Positions 41,868-52,620 are shown, counted from the stretch's first letter. The stretch: DNA of 64,000 bases from Agapetus fuscipes (GCA_951799405.1 OX637350.1:3767852-3831851), one strand, 5' to 3'. Notes: a model not told the origin generated them from the letters alone. A program made the numbers and translations.

Positions 41868-42122
41868 TTCCTTGACTTATAGGTTGGTATGAGGCTGACC
41901 ACCCATACTGTACAAAATGGTTCACTTTGCCAATGTCACCCCTGTTTCAGGGAATGTCGTCAAGAGTTGCAGGGCTTATGTTCATTTGAGGTTTGGATTT
42001 TATTTGTAAGTACACAATCAGCATTTGTAAGCGCGAACTACACGTGTTTGTTTGTGGGCATACATCTGAGAGCTTTGAATGAATATATCCTTGCAACTTA
42101 GATTATAGATTATAGATTATAG
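41868..42122 (+). mobile_element. RTE-1 3' UTR copy
   Basis: CCTTGACTTATAGGTTGGTA to CTTAGATTATAGATTATAGA, with TTATAGA tail units. Same subtype as 27660 and 62610 (CATACATCTGAGAGCTTT). Confidence 0.9.
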
Positions 42123-42640
42123 TGTAAATATATACGTCAAAATAAACAATTAAAAACCCAATAAATAATATTTGTTTACTTAACAATATATTGGTAGGGC
42201 ATGTGTGGGGTATGGATATTTAAACAAAGAGTGATTGTAAAATCTTAAAAAAGAAAACAAATCGATAACAATTTTTAATAAGGAACCTGATAAATTATTA
42301 GCAATGCCGTTATGAAATAATTTCAGGAAATTGAGAACATGAAATATTTTTCCATTTGAGAAAACACTCGTATGGTATACAAAACAAATATTCCATATAT
42401 TCTAGTAAATTATCGATGTTATGTTAATAAATATCTGAAGGCAGAATATTTTTTCCAGTTTGTTATAAAGTTTTCCTATTAAAATGTACTCAGTCCCCCT
42501 AAAGGCCTCTGGGTAAAAAATGTTACACGTTTTTCCAAATGAAAAAATATACCCGGAAAAAAAATATTTTTCCACAAACATATTCACATTTCTAGCTGTC
42601 AAATATTTCATTTTTTCCATTAATTTTTTTTACGCGTACA
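42123..42640. other. AT-rich spacer
   Basis: Nothing recognised. Confidence 0.35.
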
Positions 42641-42643
42641 AAA

Positions 42644-43411
42644 CGAGGTTTGTTAAAAAAAACTGACTTAAAATTTTGGCGGTCTGCGTAATTTTATTTT
42701 CCATTTGTTTTGCTTTGTCGAAGGTTAGATAGTCAATAAAGAGTATGACCATAAAATTATATGGCGTGTAAATATCAAGTAATAGGTAAAAATGCTCGGA
42801 TTGTTTCGGAACTATTCACTACGATAATGCGCCAGCGCACACGTCATGGCTTGTCGTGATATTCTAGCCAAAAACAACCACGTAATCAAGGCTCAGTCAC
42901 TGCTTTTACTGGATTCAGACCTCCTGCAATATTCTTTGCCGCAATTTAGGAGATAAAGACTGTGCGGCTGGATGATCTCAAGGTCATCACAAAAAGGGTA
43001 ATTCAGAAGTGCTTCGAGACTTGGAAGAAATACTAGCACAGCATCCCCTTAGTGCTTGCTTGTCTTATGTCCGTCAGGATAATCTCACATGAACAATGTT
43101 TGTACGTGTACTGGAAAAATGTGTTTTATGAAAACTGCAAATTTATTTAAAATATATTTTTAAAAAAACCCTCGCATTTTTGTATTTATGTTTTTTTCTT
43201 AGCTCAGATTGTTAAAAATGTCTTTCTTAAGATAATTTTATTGAAAGGTAATCTTTGAATCAAATGGTGGATAAGCCAAAAAAAGCACTGGGAGGGACCA
43301 CAAGTGTATGATATCTTTGATTTATTTGTAGGAGGCAAAATAGAAATTGATGAAAAACATTTTTTTTTCATGAATAATAAAATTCCACCTTATTTTTTTG
43401 GATAAACCTCG
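42644..43411 (+). mobile_element. Internally deleted mariner
   Basis: 768 bp with CGAGGTTT...AAAAAA-type terminal inverted repeats at both ends (42644 and 43411) and TA after the right end. The mariner family is normally ~1.3 kb, so ~0.5 kb is gone. CGAGG ends are typical of mariner-group elements. The left TA is mutated. Confidence 0.75.
42817..43045 (+). pseudogene. Mariner transposase C-terminal remnant
   Basis: HYDNAPAHTS (42817-42846) contains the second catalytic Asp of the DD34D transposase. Then, after a frame change, CRDILAKNN, and near the end IQKCFETWKKY. Stops and frameshifts interrupt it, and the third Asp block is degenerate. DNA binding and cleavage functions are lost. Confidence 0.8.
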
Positions 43412-43717
43412 TACACCCGACAACTCACTCAGGTAAAAAGTTTGGTTTATAAATTGGATCAAATTCTTAAACTTGGCCAAAGTGAATTTGATACTTTCAA
43501 CTCTTCAGCTATTATGGGGAGGCTGTAGAAAATTTTTGTGAAGTTAAAAATTCTTTGTAGATTTTCGAGGAAAACTTTGAAGGTTCGCTTAACGTGCTTA
43601 ACAAATAAAAAACATTAAGTAACTTACTGCCAACGTAAAATCTCTCTGAAAATGGAAGACGTTTTACAGGAGCTATTTTTACTTTAGCTAATTGGCAGCC
43701 TTATTAATGCAATTATG
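43412..43717. other. Spacer
   Basis: Nothing recognised. Confidence 0.35.
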
Positions 43718-43972
43718 ACTGATAGGTTGGTATGCGGCTGACCACCCATACTGTAATATATATTTCACTTTGCCAATGTCACCACTGTTTTAGGGAAGGT
43801 CGGCAAGAGTTGCTGGGCTTATGTTCATTTGAGATTGGGTTTTTATATTGTAGGTCCACATGCGGCATATGTGAGCGCGAAATTTTTCGTGTTTGCTTGT
43901 GGGAATGCATTTAATATGAATCTCAAATGATACATATATTTGCAACTTAGTTTTAGATTTAGATTTAGAAGG
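43718..43972 (+). mobile_element. RTE-1 3' UTR copy
   Basis: GACTGATAGGTTGGTATGCG through GGTCCACATGCGGCATATG and GTGGGAATGCATTTAATATG to CAACTTAGTTTTAGATTTAG. Confidence 0.88.
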
Positions 43973-44049
43973 GGCTAAGTAAATGAAGGAAACAATGATT
44001 CAAAATACAGATATTTTTCTGGAACAGAAAAATGAATCAATTGAAGCTG

Positions 44050-44200
44050 ATTTATTTAGTAAGAAATGGGTGCATCACCCCTCAAGAGCACACTATATAC
44101 TCACTTTTAGCTTATAAGCGCTAATGTTTCAAGCAGGACTCAGTTGTTATAAAGCTTGATGAAATTTTGTGACTGATTTTTGATTAAGGAAGATCATTTT
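44050..44200 (-). mobile_element. SINE-C remnant
   Basis: Diverged: CATCACCCCTCAAGAGC, AAGCAGGACTCAGTTGTTAT. Confidence 0.5.
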
Positions 44201-44895
44201 GTCAACAAAATATATCTACACACATATGTACCTACCCTTTTTCAAAATTAAATAAAAAATTTCGATTCTAAGCTAGTTTATATTGTACGGCCGGTACGAA
44301 ACATTTACCATCTTATTCACAGAAAAATTTTAATTTTTAAACCAGCATAAAGTCTGTTTTCCTATACTAATTTGCTGGTTTAATTTTGGTTAAGGGTTCA
44401 ACCCGTCTAATGAATATGGCCTTACACGTCTATTTTACATCCCCCAAGGAAGTGTTTTGGGGTGAAAATTACGTAGGGGGTGATTGGGGGGCGATGGTCT
44501 TCTGGAAACTTTGCCTATCCCCTCTCCTCCGTTGACGATGTTTTTGAGATGAATTTTGACGTTGATTATTTTGGAAATCGCTTGCCTATCTCCCCCCCCC
44601 CCCCCCTCTTATGACAATTTTCATTCAGATATAACGAGGCGATGGGCTTATTTATTAATGTATAAAAGGGCGATGGGCGAAAAAACATTGGGAAATACCG
44701 GTCTTACCCTAAAAAATTTAACAATAAATAATTTGTCATCCAAAGACGACCATAAATCTGAAATTTAAAGTTTACAACTATGTTCAAAATATTACAATGT
44801 TTTAGGAAACTAGTATGATCTTGTACATGAATACCGAATCCCACATCTGTCCCAAGTTTTCCCGGGACTATGTAGGGGAAGGTGATAGGATAGAA
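44201..44895. other. Spacer with homopolymer runs
   Basis: Three long G runs (44455-44494), a C(15) run (44592-44606) and no gene. Confidence 0.45.
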
Positions 44896-45515
44896 CGGCA
44901 CAGTGACCAAACGACACATGACAGAACGACACATGACGGAATATCACTTTGACAAAACAACACAGAAAATACATCATCATGACAATATTATTTCATGTGC
45001 TGTTTGTGGTATGTTCTGTTTTAGGTATGAGATGTTTTTTCATGTGATGATTTGTCTTATGATGTTTGTCATTATGATGTACTTTCCTGTAATGTTATGT
45101 CATGGCGATGTTTTGTCATCTGTCGTTCTGTCATATGTCGTTTTGTCTTGTATTGTTCTGTCATGTATCGTTCTGTCATGTGTCCTTATGTCATATGATG
45201 TTCTGTCACGTGTCGTTATAATTAATTGTTCTGTCATGTATCGTTCTGTCATGCGTTGTTCTTTCATGTGTCGTTATGATGTATTGTTCTGTCATGTATC
45301 GTTCTGTCATGCGTTGTTCTGTCATATGTCGTTCTGTTATGTATCGTTCTGTCATATATCGTTATGCTATGTGTCGTTCTGTCAAGTGTCGTTCTGTGTT
45401 GTGTCATTCTCTCATGTGTCGTCCTCTCATGTGTCGTTCTGTCATGTATCGTTCTGTCATGTATCGTTCTGCATGTGTCGTTTTGTCACTGTTTAGTTCT
45501 ATCATGGACCCACAG
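44896..45515. repeat. Foldback family F element, 15-bp units
   Basis: Left arm (44896-44965) carries minus-orientation units (GAACGACACATGACA). Right arm (45090-45515) has ~25 plus units of TCGTTCTGTCATGTG. Outer ends GATAGAACGGCACAG and TAGTTCTATCATGG are inverted. The centre (ATGTTCTGTTTTAGGTATGA) is shared with 62933-62960. The exact 15-bp period keeps two long frames open (up to 197 codons of a Cys-His-Val repeat), which I regard as artefacts. Confidence 0.8.
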
Positions 45516-45690
45516 CAGAACTCTTGACTAGCACTAAGTTGATGGGTTTAAATAAAGGTCTTAAGAATAGTTGGAGCGGATGGAGAGAGAAGAAGCAGGA
45601 ACACCTGAACATCGCATCGGAACATCAGAACTTGTAGGAGGAAAGAAAGTCTCAGCTTGCTGTGACCTGCATTTTAATAATTTACACTAG
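45516..45690. other. Spacer
   Basis: Nothing recognised. Confidence 0.3.
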
Positions 45691-45812
45691 AGATTCGTAA
45701 TTTTTAATCTAATTTATAATTAAATCTATATTAACATTTGAAATAGATGTTAAATAAATGCCCACAAACAGGCACGTGTAAGTTCACGCTTACAAATTTC
45801 AAGGCTTATCTG
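45691..45812 (-). mobile_element. RTE-1 fragment
   Basis: AATTTATAATTAAATCTATA, AAATGCCCACAAACAGGCAC, GTTCACGCTTACAAATT; truncated. Confidence 0.6.
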
Positions 45813-46204
45813 ATTGTTGTTTCGTAAGGTTCACGAAACTAAAGTTGATATTTTAGTGGAAGTGCTTCTAGAAAAATCACCTCAACGATTTAGTTCTATT
45901 TGAATGACTCTTTTCCTCATTACGTCCAAAAATTGAATTATTTGTGGTCTGAATTTAGCCTGACAGCTTGTCAAACAAGAAAGAATATAGCTCTAATAGC
46001 CATCAAAAGTAAAAAAAAAAAAAAGTGTCTTCTGTCATTTTTTATGTAAGGTCTCTCTCACTTTTGTACCGATCTCCCAGCTGGAAGGTTGTGTTGTCGG
46101 CGTGTTTTACTTTTAACGAAGATAGGCCGTGTGGAAAAAATTTCGTCATTAATTTCTGCGAGTTGTAGTCCTCTCCAGTACTCCTCCTTTATTCCTGATT
46201 CCCA
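45813..46204. other. Spacer
   Basis: Nothing recognised; A-run at 46012-46025. Confidence 0.3.
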
Positions 46205-46288
46205 TCCCAGGAAAAAATGGAGGCAGCTCTGTAGAGGTTCTTGCCACCCCTAGCGGAATGGCGACAGAGTTACAGTTACAGTTACACC
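46205..46288 (+). mobile_element. RTE-2 3' end
   Basis: RKKWRQL-coding end, then CCACCCCTAGCGGAATGGCG and (TTACAG)n tail. Confidence 0.75.
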
Positions 46289-46368
46289 CCCATCCAGATT
46301 CCTACAAATTTGTAAGATTCATACACTGGGTACAATACTACAAAATAAAGCAATGGTGTGTACATTTA

Positions 46369-46609
46369 GTACCCTTAGTACGAGTTGCAAAACTTGAGTA
46401 ATGTTAAGTTTACGGCATTATTAAAGAGTAATTTCCCCCAAAATCTGCCGTTTTTGTTTGTTTGAACTTGATTTTCTTCATCACTGTAACTCTTTTGCTA
46501 AGACCACAAAGTGTAAGAAACAAAAACGGTATATTTTGGGAGAAATCACGCTATAATATTTTCCGTAAACTTTACTTTTCTCAAGTTTTGCAACTCGTAC
46601 TAAGGGTAC
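46369..46609. repeat. 241-bp palindrome, MITE-like
   Basis: Arms GTACCCTTAGTACGAGTTGC... (46369-46415) and complement (46563-46609), about 43 of 47 identical. Inner arms CCGTTTTTGTTT/AAACAAAAACGG and CCCAAAATnTnCCG extend the stem. Flanks AAATAAAG/TTTATTT may extend it further. Confidence 0.75.
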
Positions 46610-47069
46610 AGTCGACATGTTTTATTTCAAACCATAAATAATATCTTTCGTATCTTTGCCAAAACTCGTTTGTCCGCATTATAGTCTTTTACTATTCTCC
46701 TGGATCTTTTATTGCTTGAGCAAGTCGTTACCTTTGCAGTTTTGGTGAAATATTTTGAGAGCAATGCACCATTTTATAGCTACGCGTTATAGGTGATACA
46801 TACAACAATAATGGATCGTAACACACCTTTCTTATAATATGACAACGAACAAAGAATAGTCATTAATATCGACGATTTTCGATAGAAGTGACACTGAAAA
46901 GAAGAGTTTAAGCCATGTAACTTTTGTCGGAAGATTTTCCAGAAAGAGGGGTGGAAAAAAATTCAGATTTAAAAATGTATGGGTTAATAAATAACGCTGA
47001 TTTATTTGATATTAAAACGAAACTCAGCTGCAGCTTAGTGTAATTTCTTATTGATTAATCCCCGAAGGA
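46610..47069. other. Spacer
   Basis: Nothing recognised. Confidence 0.3.
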
Positions 47070-47240
47070 TCATTCTTCACGAGTTTATTTATTTCCTCGA
47101 GCGCTTTCAATGTTATCACATCATCATCAAGAGGACAATGCTTACGGAAATAAATCAACTCTTGAAGAAAAACTTTGTGTTTTATTTTTACATTACTAAT
47201 TTAAAATAAATCTTCACAATGTCAATACACAAACCCTTCA
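47070..47240 (-). repeat. Repeat H hairpin with TGATGATG core
   Basis: TTCTTCACGAGTTTATTTAT (47071-47090) pairs with the complement at ~47144-47167. The loop carries, on the minus strand, CTTGATGATGATGTGATAAC, ATTGAAAGCGCTCGAGG. Shares 40-bp blocks with 21366-21530 and 52370-52620. Confidence 0.65.
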
Positions 47241-48000
47241 ATTTTTACTTGGAGCCTCTTTATTTTCACAAGTCAAGGGGCGGCCTACGCCATCCTCTCC
47301 TCTCTTCCACTTCACATTCTCTACTAAAGTAGAATAACACAGTGTTTTGTTTTCATATTTCAACTTAAATGTCTTAAATAAGTTGATCCGGCTTGGGCAA
47401 GATCCACTCGTTTTTTAGAACACTAAAAAACGTTGTGACTGATTCATGAGTGTATGTTTTTTTTATGACAATGGGGAATCAAACCCGTGGTATGATATTG
47501 AAGCCTTCAAAGTAAGTCATCAGATGTGGGAGCACGGTGTCTACCTGGTGAGACTCACACTATGGGGTACTCTATAAGCTGTATCCCAAGCATAAGACAT
47601 TACTTTTTAAACTCAACTAGAACGTTTTAGCAAAAATGCATACAAACACATGCAGCTCCTCTCGTGAACGTTTCTACGAGCATACATTTTTGTATACTTA
47701 GGGTACTGTACCCATCTTCTCATAGGATGTAATGGCAAAGTGCCGAAAACCAGAGAGCCGGCTGACAGTCATTTATTATTCATCTGGCAGACGCTCTCAC
47801 TACGACCCACTTTTTAATGCCATTAAACATTAATGTATTCTCTAGAGCATGACAGCTACAAGTTCGAAACCTGCCAGAGGATTTGTTCCGTTCAAATTTT
47901 ACAAAACGAGAATGTGTTAAAAATTAATTAAACGAAAAAGTTCAATGATTAACACATGTGTCGGTAATCTATTATATTGAATTTAAGTCTTAAAGGCACT
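47241..48000. other. Spacer with family J scrap
   Basis: 47615-47705 matches family J (ACTCAACTAGAACGTTTTAG, CATACATTTTTGTA). Otherwise unassigned. Confidence 0.35.
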
Positions 48001-48026
48001 GTTACGAATATGAAATGAATACGAAA

Positions 48027-48220
48027 AGGATCGTCCAAGGGTGACCCAGCATGTCCATGCGGGGAGCAGGGAGGTGGAGGAGACGTGAGCAAATGAGGTG
48101 GCTGAACAACATCAAGAGAACTGCAGGCAGAGGATGGCTGAACACAGCAGCCTATAGACAGGAATCGAGAGGATTGGAGGAAGCCTACGTCCAGAAATGG
48201 ACTCAGAAAGGCTGAGAAAG
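48027..48220 (+). pseudogene. LINE RT C-terminal fragment
   Basis: Plus-strand reading gives MRWLNNIKRTAGRGWLNTAA, then GLEEAYVQKWTQKG, the typical last ~50 residues of many RTE/CR1-type LINE proteins. Stops are present, and it is embedded in repeat L. The antisense frame at 47949-48260 is a shadow. Confidence 0.65.
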
Positions 48221-48227
48221 TTGGAAG

Positions 48228-48495
48228 GAAGGTTACAAATATTGCAAATGTTACAGACATTGTGTAGTTTTGTTTGGTTTGTGTGTGCTAGTGAAATAAA
48301 TAGACGCTTACGTAGGTGCCTGATAATAATTGGTATTTGTTCAAGATTAATTAAGTGTTGAATCGAATGTTCTGGTGAAGTCTAGCAATGTGGTATGTTA
48401 AGATTCTTCATGTAACTCTGAACCAAAACTGATAAAATAAATTATGTAAAATAAATAAACCGCAGTTTTCAATAAATAGAACTCGTTTAAAAAAA
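48228..48495 (+). repeat. LTR-like repeat L, copy 2
   Basis: TTTTGTTTGGTTTGTGTGTG, TACGTAGGTGCCTGATAATA, ATTAATTAAGTGTTGAATCG and AAATAAATAAACCGCAGTTT correspond in order to 12540-12850. Confidence 0.55.
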
Positions 48496-48499
48496 AAGT

Positions 48500-48650
48500 A
48501 TATAAACATTGAATGCATGCCCCAAGCAGACACGTGTGTATAAGTTTGTGTTTATATATGCCACATGTATACCTACTTGTTAAATAAGACCCAAATCTCA
48601 AATCAATATTCAACCTACAACCCTTCCAGCCCTTGTGTAGACAAGGTTGA
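48500..48650 (-). mobile_element. RTE-1 fragment
   Basis: GAATGCATGCCCCAAGCAGA, ATATGCCACATGTATACC, CCCAAATCTCAAATC, then TTCCAGCCC. Confidence 0.65.
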
Positions 48651-48654
48651 AGTT

Positions 48655-48745
48655 ATGTTAACTGTAACTGTAACTCTGTCGCCATTCCGCTTGGGGTGGC
48701 CAGAGCCTCTGCAAAGCTGCCTCCATTTTTTCCTATCCTTACATA
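48655..48745 (-). mobile_element. RTE-2 3' end
   Basis: Minus strand: coding end, then CCACCCCAAGCGGAATGGCG and (TTACAG)n (48656-48675). Confidence 0.78.
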
Positions 48746-48767
48746 CCTCTTTCCATTCATTCATCAT

Positions 48768-48985
48768 GGTGTAGGGGTAAATCGTTGGCACTCTAATTTG
48801 AGTTTTTGAAACAAGCTCAAGTTCGCATCCCGTTGTGTCCTATTGACGATAACTTTGACGATAGTTCAACAGATTTCAATGGGTAATAAATGATTTAAAA
48901 AAAAAAAAAAATTATTGATTGATGGTGTAATGGTGGCCAGGCAAAAATAGGTTGTTGTATTGCATTCCCCTTCACGAATTAAAAA
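48768..48985 (+). mobile_element. SINE-E variant
   Basis: Box A GGTGTAGGGGTAAATCG, box B AAGTTCGCATCCC, AGTTCAACAGATTTCAATGG, A(15) run, end TTGTTGTATTGCATTCC. The head differs from other E copies, and the one at 22655 is most like it. Confidence 0.7.
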
Positions 48986-48999
48986 AAAAGTGAACAAAT

Positions 49000-49050
49000 T
49001 TTTAGAGGTCGGATAGTCAGGTTCATACCAACCTGTTTGTCAAGGAAGTC
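49000..49050 (-). mobile_element. RTE-1 scrap
   Basis: GTCGGATAGTCAGGTTCATA then CCAACCTGTTTGTCAAGG, the UTR start only. Confidence 0.5.
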
Positions 49051-49231
49051 ACAGAAAGCATGATAAAATATACAAAATAAAAGAAGATAAAATGTATGTA
49101 CATTTTTCTTAAATTGACCTACTTGGAACCAAATTATCTTTAAAACTTTACGTTCAAATTAAAAAAACAAGTGTAGGTACGTCTTATGATATTTTCTGTA
49201 CGCTTCTCGTTTTCACATTTTCGACCCATTA

Positions 49232-49715
49232 GATTTAATCGGTTCCATGTTAGAACGGCACAGTGACAGAATGGCACGTGATAGAACAAGAAATGATATA
49301 AGGACACATGACAGAAAAAACGCATGAGAGAAAATCACAATGACAAAAAATCACTATGACAAAACATCACACGAAAGAACTACACATAACAGAAAACACC
49401 ATAAACGGCATGACAAAAAAGTGAGACATGAGAAACGTGAGAAAATGGAACTCATGCATTTTTTCAGTGGGATGTATTTTCAGTGTTAGGTTGGCACAGT
49501 GATATTTCGTCATGTGATTTAATGTCATTGTATCGTTCTGTTATGTAATGTGTCGTTCTGCCGTGTTTCGTTATGTCATGTGTCGTTTTTTCATGTGTCT
49601 TTCTGTCATGTATCCTTTTGTCATGTGTCGTTATGTCATGTATCGTTATGTCATGTGTTGTTATGTCATGTGTCGTTCTGTCACTGTGCCGTTCTAACCT
49701 GTTACCGATTTAATC
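49232..49715. repeat. Foldback family F element
   Basis: Left arm 49232-49440 (TTAGAACGGCACAGTGACAG then minus units), right arm 49490-49715 (plus units, ending CTGTCACTGTGCCGTTCTAA). The inverted match extends outward through CGGTT/AACCG and GATTTAATC. Centre ~49440-49490. Confidence 0.8.
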
Positions 49716-50535
49716 AGTACGCCATAAAAGCATACATTTCTCCATTGTGACGTAGAAAGGGAATAATTACCTAGGTGTCGTGAAAGGGCGGATTATTTCT
49801 GTTTAATTGACAGTGAAGTTTTGTCATGTGATGCACTGTCATTATGATGTTCTGCCATGTGTCGTTCTGTCATATGTTGTTCTGTCATATGTTGTTCTGT
49901 CATGTGTTGTTCTATCATGTGTCGTTCTGCCACTGTGTCGATCTAGCCTGTTACCGATTTAATCAGTACGCCATAAAAGCTCATACATTTCTCCATTGTG
50001 ACTTAGAGAGGGAATAATTACCCAGGTGTCGTGGAAAGGCGGCTTATTTATGTTTAATTGACAGTGAATTTTTGTCATGTGATGCACTGTCATTTGTCGT
50101 TCTGTCATGTGTTGTTCTATCATGTATTGTTAAGTCATGTGTCGTTTTGTCATGCGTTGTTCTAACATGTGTCGTTCTGTCGCTGTGTCGATCTAGCCTG
50201 TTACCGATATAATCAGTACGCCATAAAAGCACATACATTTCTCCATTGTGACGTAGAAAGGGAATAATTACCTAGGTGTCATGGAAAGGCGGCTTATTTC
50301 TGTTTAATTGACAGTAAAGTTTTGTCATGTGATACACTGTCATTATGATGTTCTGTCATTTATCGTTCTGTCATGAGTTATTCTGTCATGTGTCATTTTG
50401 TCACTGTGCCGTTCTAATCTGTTACCGATTTAATCAGTACGCCATAAAAGCTCACACATTTCTGCATTGTGACGTAGAAAGGGAATAATTACCTAGGTGT
50501 CGTGGAAAGGCGGCTTATTTCTGTTTAATTGACAT
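49699..50535 (+). repeat. ~250-bp higher-order tandem repeat
   Basis: Units start at CTGTTACCGAT: 49699, 49948, 50198, 50419 (lengths 249, 250, 221, then partial). Each has a constant part (CAGTACGCCATAAAAGC, GGGAATAATTACC, AGGCGG, TTTAATTGACAGT) followed by a variable number of 15-bp family F units. Confidence 0.88.
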
Positions 50536-50925
50536 GCCGCACGTCATTCTTACATTAAAACAAATAGAGAGTGGAGGCTTGTAAAAAAATATCGTCAAAT
50601 ATTTATAGCCGGACCAATAAGAAAGTTCGTCACATGGAATTGAGCCCAAAGGCTGTTAAAAATAATTTGGTCAATTTCCTGATAACTTCATAAGAAACTA
50701 GGTAGTTTGTTTTTATTTGAGTAGCCTTCATTAGAATAGTTGGAATATGACCATATGACGTATAAGTCCAAAGGGGTATTTAATATTTGAATTATTTTTT
50801 AAAAAATATTTTTTAATACCAAAAATTTTCAAAAGATTTTTGCGAAACACTGTGGAAATTCATTTTTAAAGATTGATTATTTTTTAATTAAGAATAAAAA
50901 AAATTAAAACTTTGTTTTATTCCAC
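50536..50925. other. Spacer
   Basis: Nothing recognised. Confidence 0.3.
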
Positions 50926-51000
50926 TTTTATTGATTTTTTGAGTAAGTTACAAATATTTTCAGAAACACTTCCATCATCGGGTAACTAGCAATTACTAAA
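50926..51000. repeat. Repeat related to 12900-13020
   Basis: TTCCACTTTTATTGATTTTT, TCCATCATCGGGTAACTAGC. On the minus strand it has the GATGATGGAAGTG...CTGAAA form of the recurrent motif. Confidence 0.4.
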
Positions 51001-51290
51001 ATGAAACTTAAAAATTAAGACAGTGGCGTGGGATCTATTGGTGGTAACGGTAAGGGAGGGGGTGGCAAGGTAGATGTGTGGGAGGGAGATGGTGATTTTT
51101 GGGGCAGAGCTAATATTGCTAGGAGAGGAGATGTGATGGCGGGACGTTGAATATTAAGCATAGAACTTTTATTAAAAATAAAAGTTCTAAAATACCATAG
51201 TAGCCAAACTGAGATAAAGACGAATTTTTACACAATAATGTTAGAAATAATAGTCAGATTTGTGTGCAAAATCAAGAAAGTAACTCTTTA
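51001..51290. other. Spacer, G-rich patch
   Basis: GGTAAGGGAGGGGGTGGCAA and GGAGGGAGATGG (51048-51090) could form a G-quadruplex. AACTTTTATTAAAAATAAAAGTT is a perfect palindrome near 51170. Confidence 0.4.
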
Positions 51291-51300
51291 TGCAGCTCAC

Positions 51301-51715
51301 ACGACGCGTTTATCTCTGCCCAACATTTTGATATAGAGCGTCATTTATTGTGCGTGGTATTCAATGTGTTTTTTATGCAACTACGACGCGTTTATCTCTG
51401 CCTTACATTTTGTAAAAAAAACTGTATTTTACTGTGCGTGGTATTCAATACATTTTTTATGCAACTACGACTTATGGAGAGAATGAATGATGAAAGACTG
51501 ACGAAGAATGTATATGTTGCAAGAATATATGGATGTCGTGGTAGAGGAAGACCGAGAAAGGTATGGATGGACCAAATTTACGAAATAGCGAATGAATGGG
51601 ATATCCAGAGTCATAATAAAAGGAGAACTTGTAGGTACCTACGACGTGTTCATCTCTGCCCTTCATTTTGTTACAAACTGTCATATACTATGCTTGGTAT
51701 TTAATACGTTTTTTT
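51301..51715 (+). repeat. ~82-bp repeat interrupted by RTE-1 fragment
   Basis: ACGACGCGTTTATCTCTGCC at 51301 and 51383 (82 bp apart), and ACGACGTGTTCATCTCTGCC at 51641. The last gap is 82 plus ~176 bp, matching the inserted RTE-1 piece. Each unit ends GTG..TGGTATTCAATACGTTTTTTAT. Confidence 0.75.
51473..51635 (+). pseudogene. RTE-1 RT fragment, both ends lost
   Basis: MERMNDERLTKNVYVARIYG, CRGRGRPRKVWMDQI, EIANEWDIQSHNKRR. Internal slice of the RTE-1 C-terminus without a 3' UTR, so not a normal 5' truncation. Confidence 0.85.
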
Positions 51716-51819
51716 TAAACTCCGAAATTCAACTTGCAGTGTTTAAACCAGTTTAAACACATAAAAAAAAAATATGGGCCTTAAGCCGTATTCAGTTTAT
51801 TTGACTTTAATAATGTAAA

Positions 51820-51940
51820 ACTAAAAACCTGAAAACTTTTGCGGACCTTTTCTGAAACAGGGGTGACATTGGCAAAGTGAACCATTTGTTACAGTACTGG
51901 TGGTCAACCTCATACCAACCTATAAGTCAAGTATTATATT
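51820..51940 (-). mobile_element. RTE-1 3' UTR, partial
   Basis: CTTTTCTGAAACAGGGGTGA, CATTGGCAAAGTGAACC, GGTGGTCAACCTCATACC, TATAAGTCAAG. Confidence 0.8.
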
Positions 51941-52365
51941 TTTTTTAATGTAAATTGAGTTCGCAAGTGTTAACAGCAATTCTAAAACTCATCCCACTTC
52001 ACAGCAACATATAGTTATTTGTTTGTTTGCGTAATTAATATGTTTAGTGTAATGGTATATTTACACAAGTGTCATGCGCAAGGTATACGGTTTAATCCCC
52101 GCCATGACTCACCCCTGCACAAAGCCTGCACCACCGTTTGATATAAGTCATAATGGTGCCTGGTTTTCGAGCGCTTTGTTTCACAATTTTCATTTGTAAA
52201 ATGCTCTACGCCGCGCCGGAGCTCTACGACCGTTACCTCTACGATTAATAGTAAAACGTAATTTACGTAAAAAAGCTACTAACTCAAAACGCGTAGGTAG
52301 ATACACGTAATTATTTTTTCTGCTTTTTTTACAATAAAATAAAAATATTAAATGTTTGTGTATTG
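51941..52365. other. Spacer
   Basis: Nothing recognised. Confidence 0.3.
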
Positions 52366-52620
52366 ACATTGTGAAGATTCATTTTAAATTAATAATGCAA
52401 AAATTAAAGCGTTTTTTTTTCAATTTCGAACTGCAACTCGCAGTGCTTAAACCAATTTTAAAGTCATAAAAAAAAATTATGCGATTAAAGTCGTATTTAA
52501 ATTATTTTTATTGCAATAATGCAAAGATAAAAAAAACAAAGTTTTTCTTCACGAGTTGATTAATTTACTCGAGCGCTTTCAATGATATCACACCATTATC
52601 AAGAGTATAACTCTAAAGAG
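52366..52620 (-). repeat. Repeat H, two blocks
   Basis: GTATTGACATTGTGAAGATT (52363-52382) and 52550-52615 (minus strand CTTGATAATGGTGTGATATC, ATTGAAAGCGCTCGAG). Same pair of blocks as 47075-47240, here separated by extra sequence. Confidence 0.5.

Noticed and set aside
44455..44606. G-quadruplex or i-motif regulatory element
   Set aside because: Only three long G runs with long loops, plus a simple C(15) run. Not enough to call.
44903..45496. 197-codon open frame of a Cys-His-Val-Ser-Phe repeat
   Set aside because: The frame exists only because the satellite unit is exactly 15 bp. The neighbouring frame is also open, and there is no promoter, splice or domain evidence.
49500..50420. CRISPR-like array
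   Set aside because: Repeats are 15-bp direct units without unique spacers, in an animal genome context.
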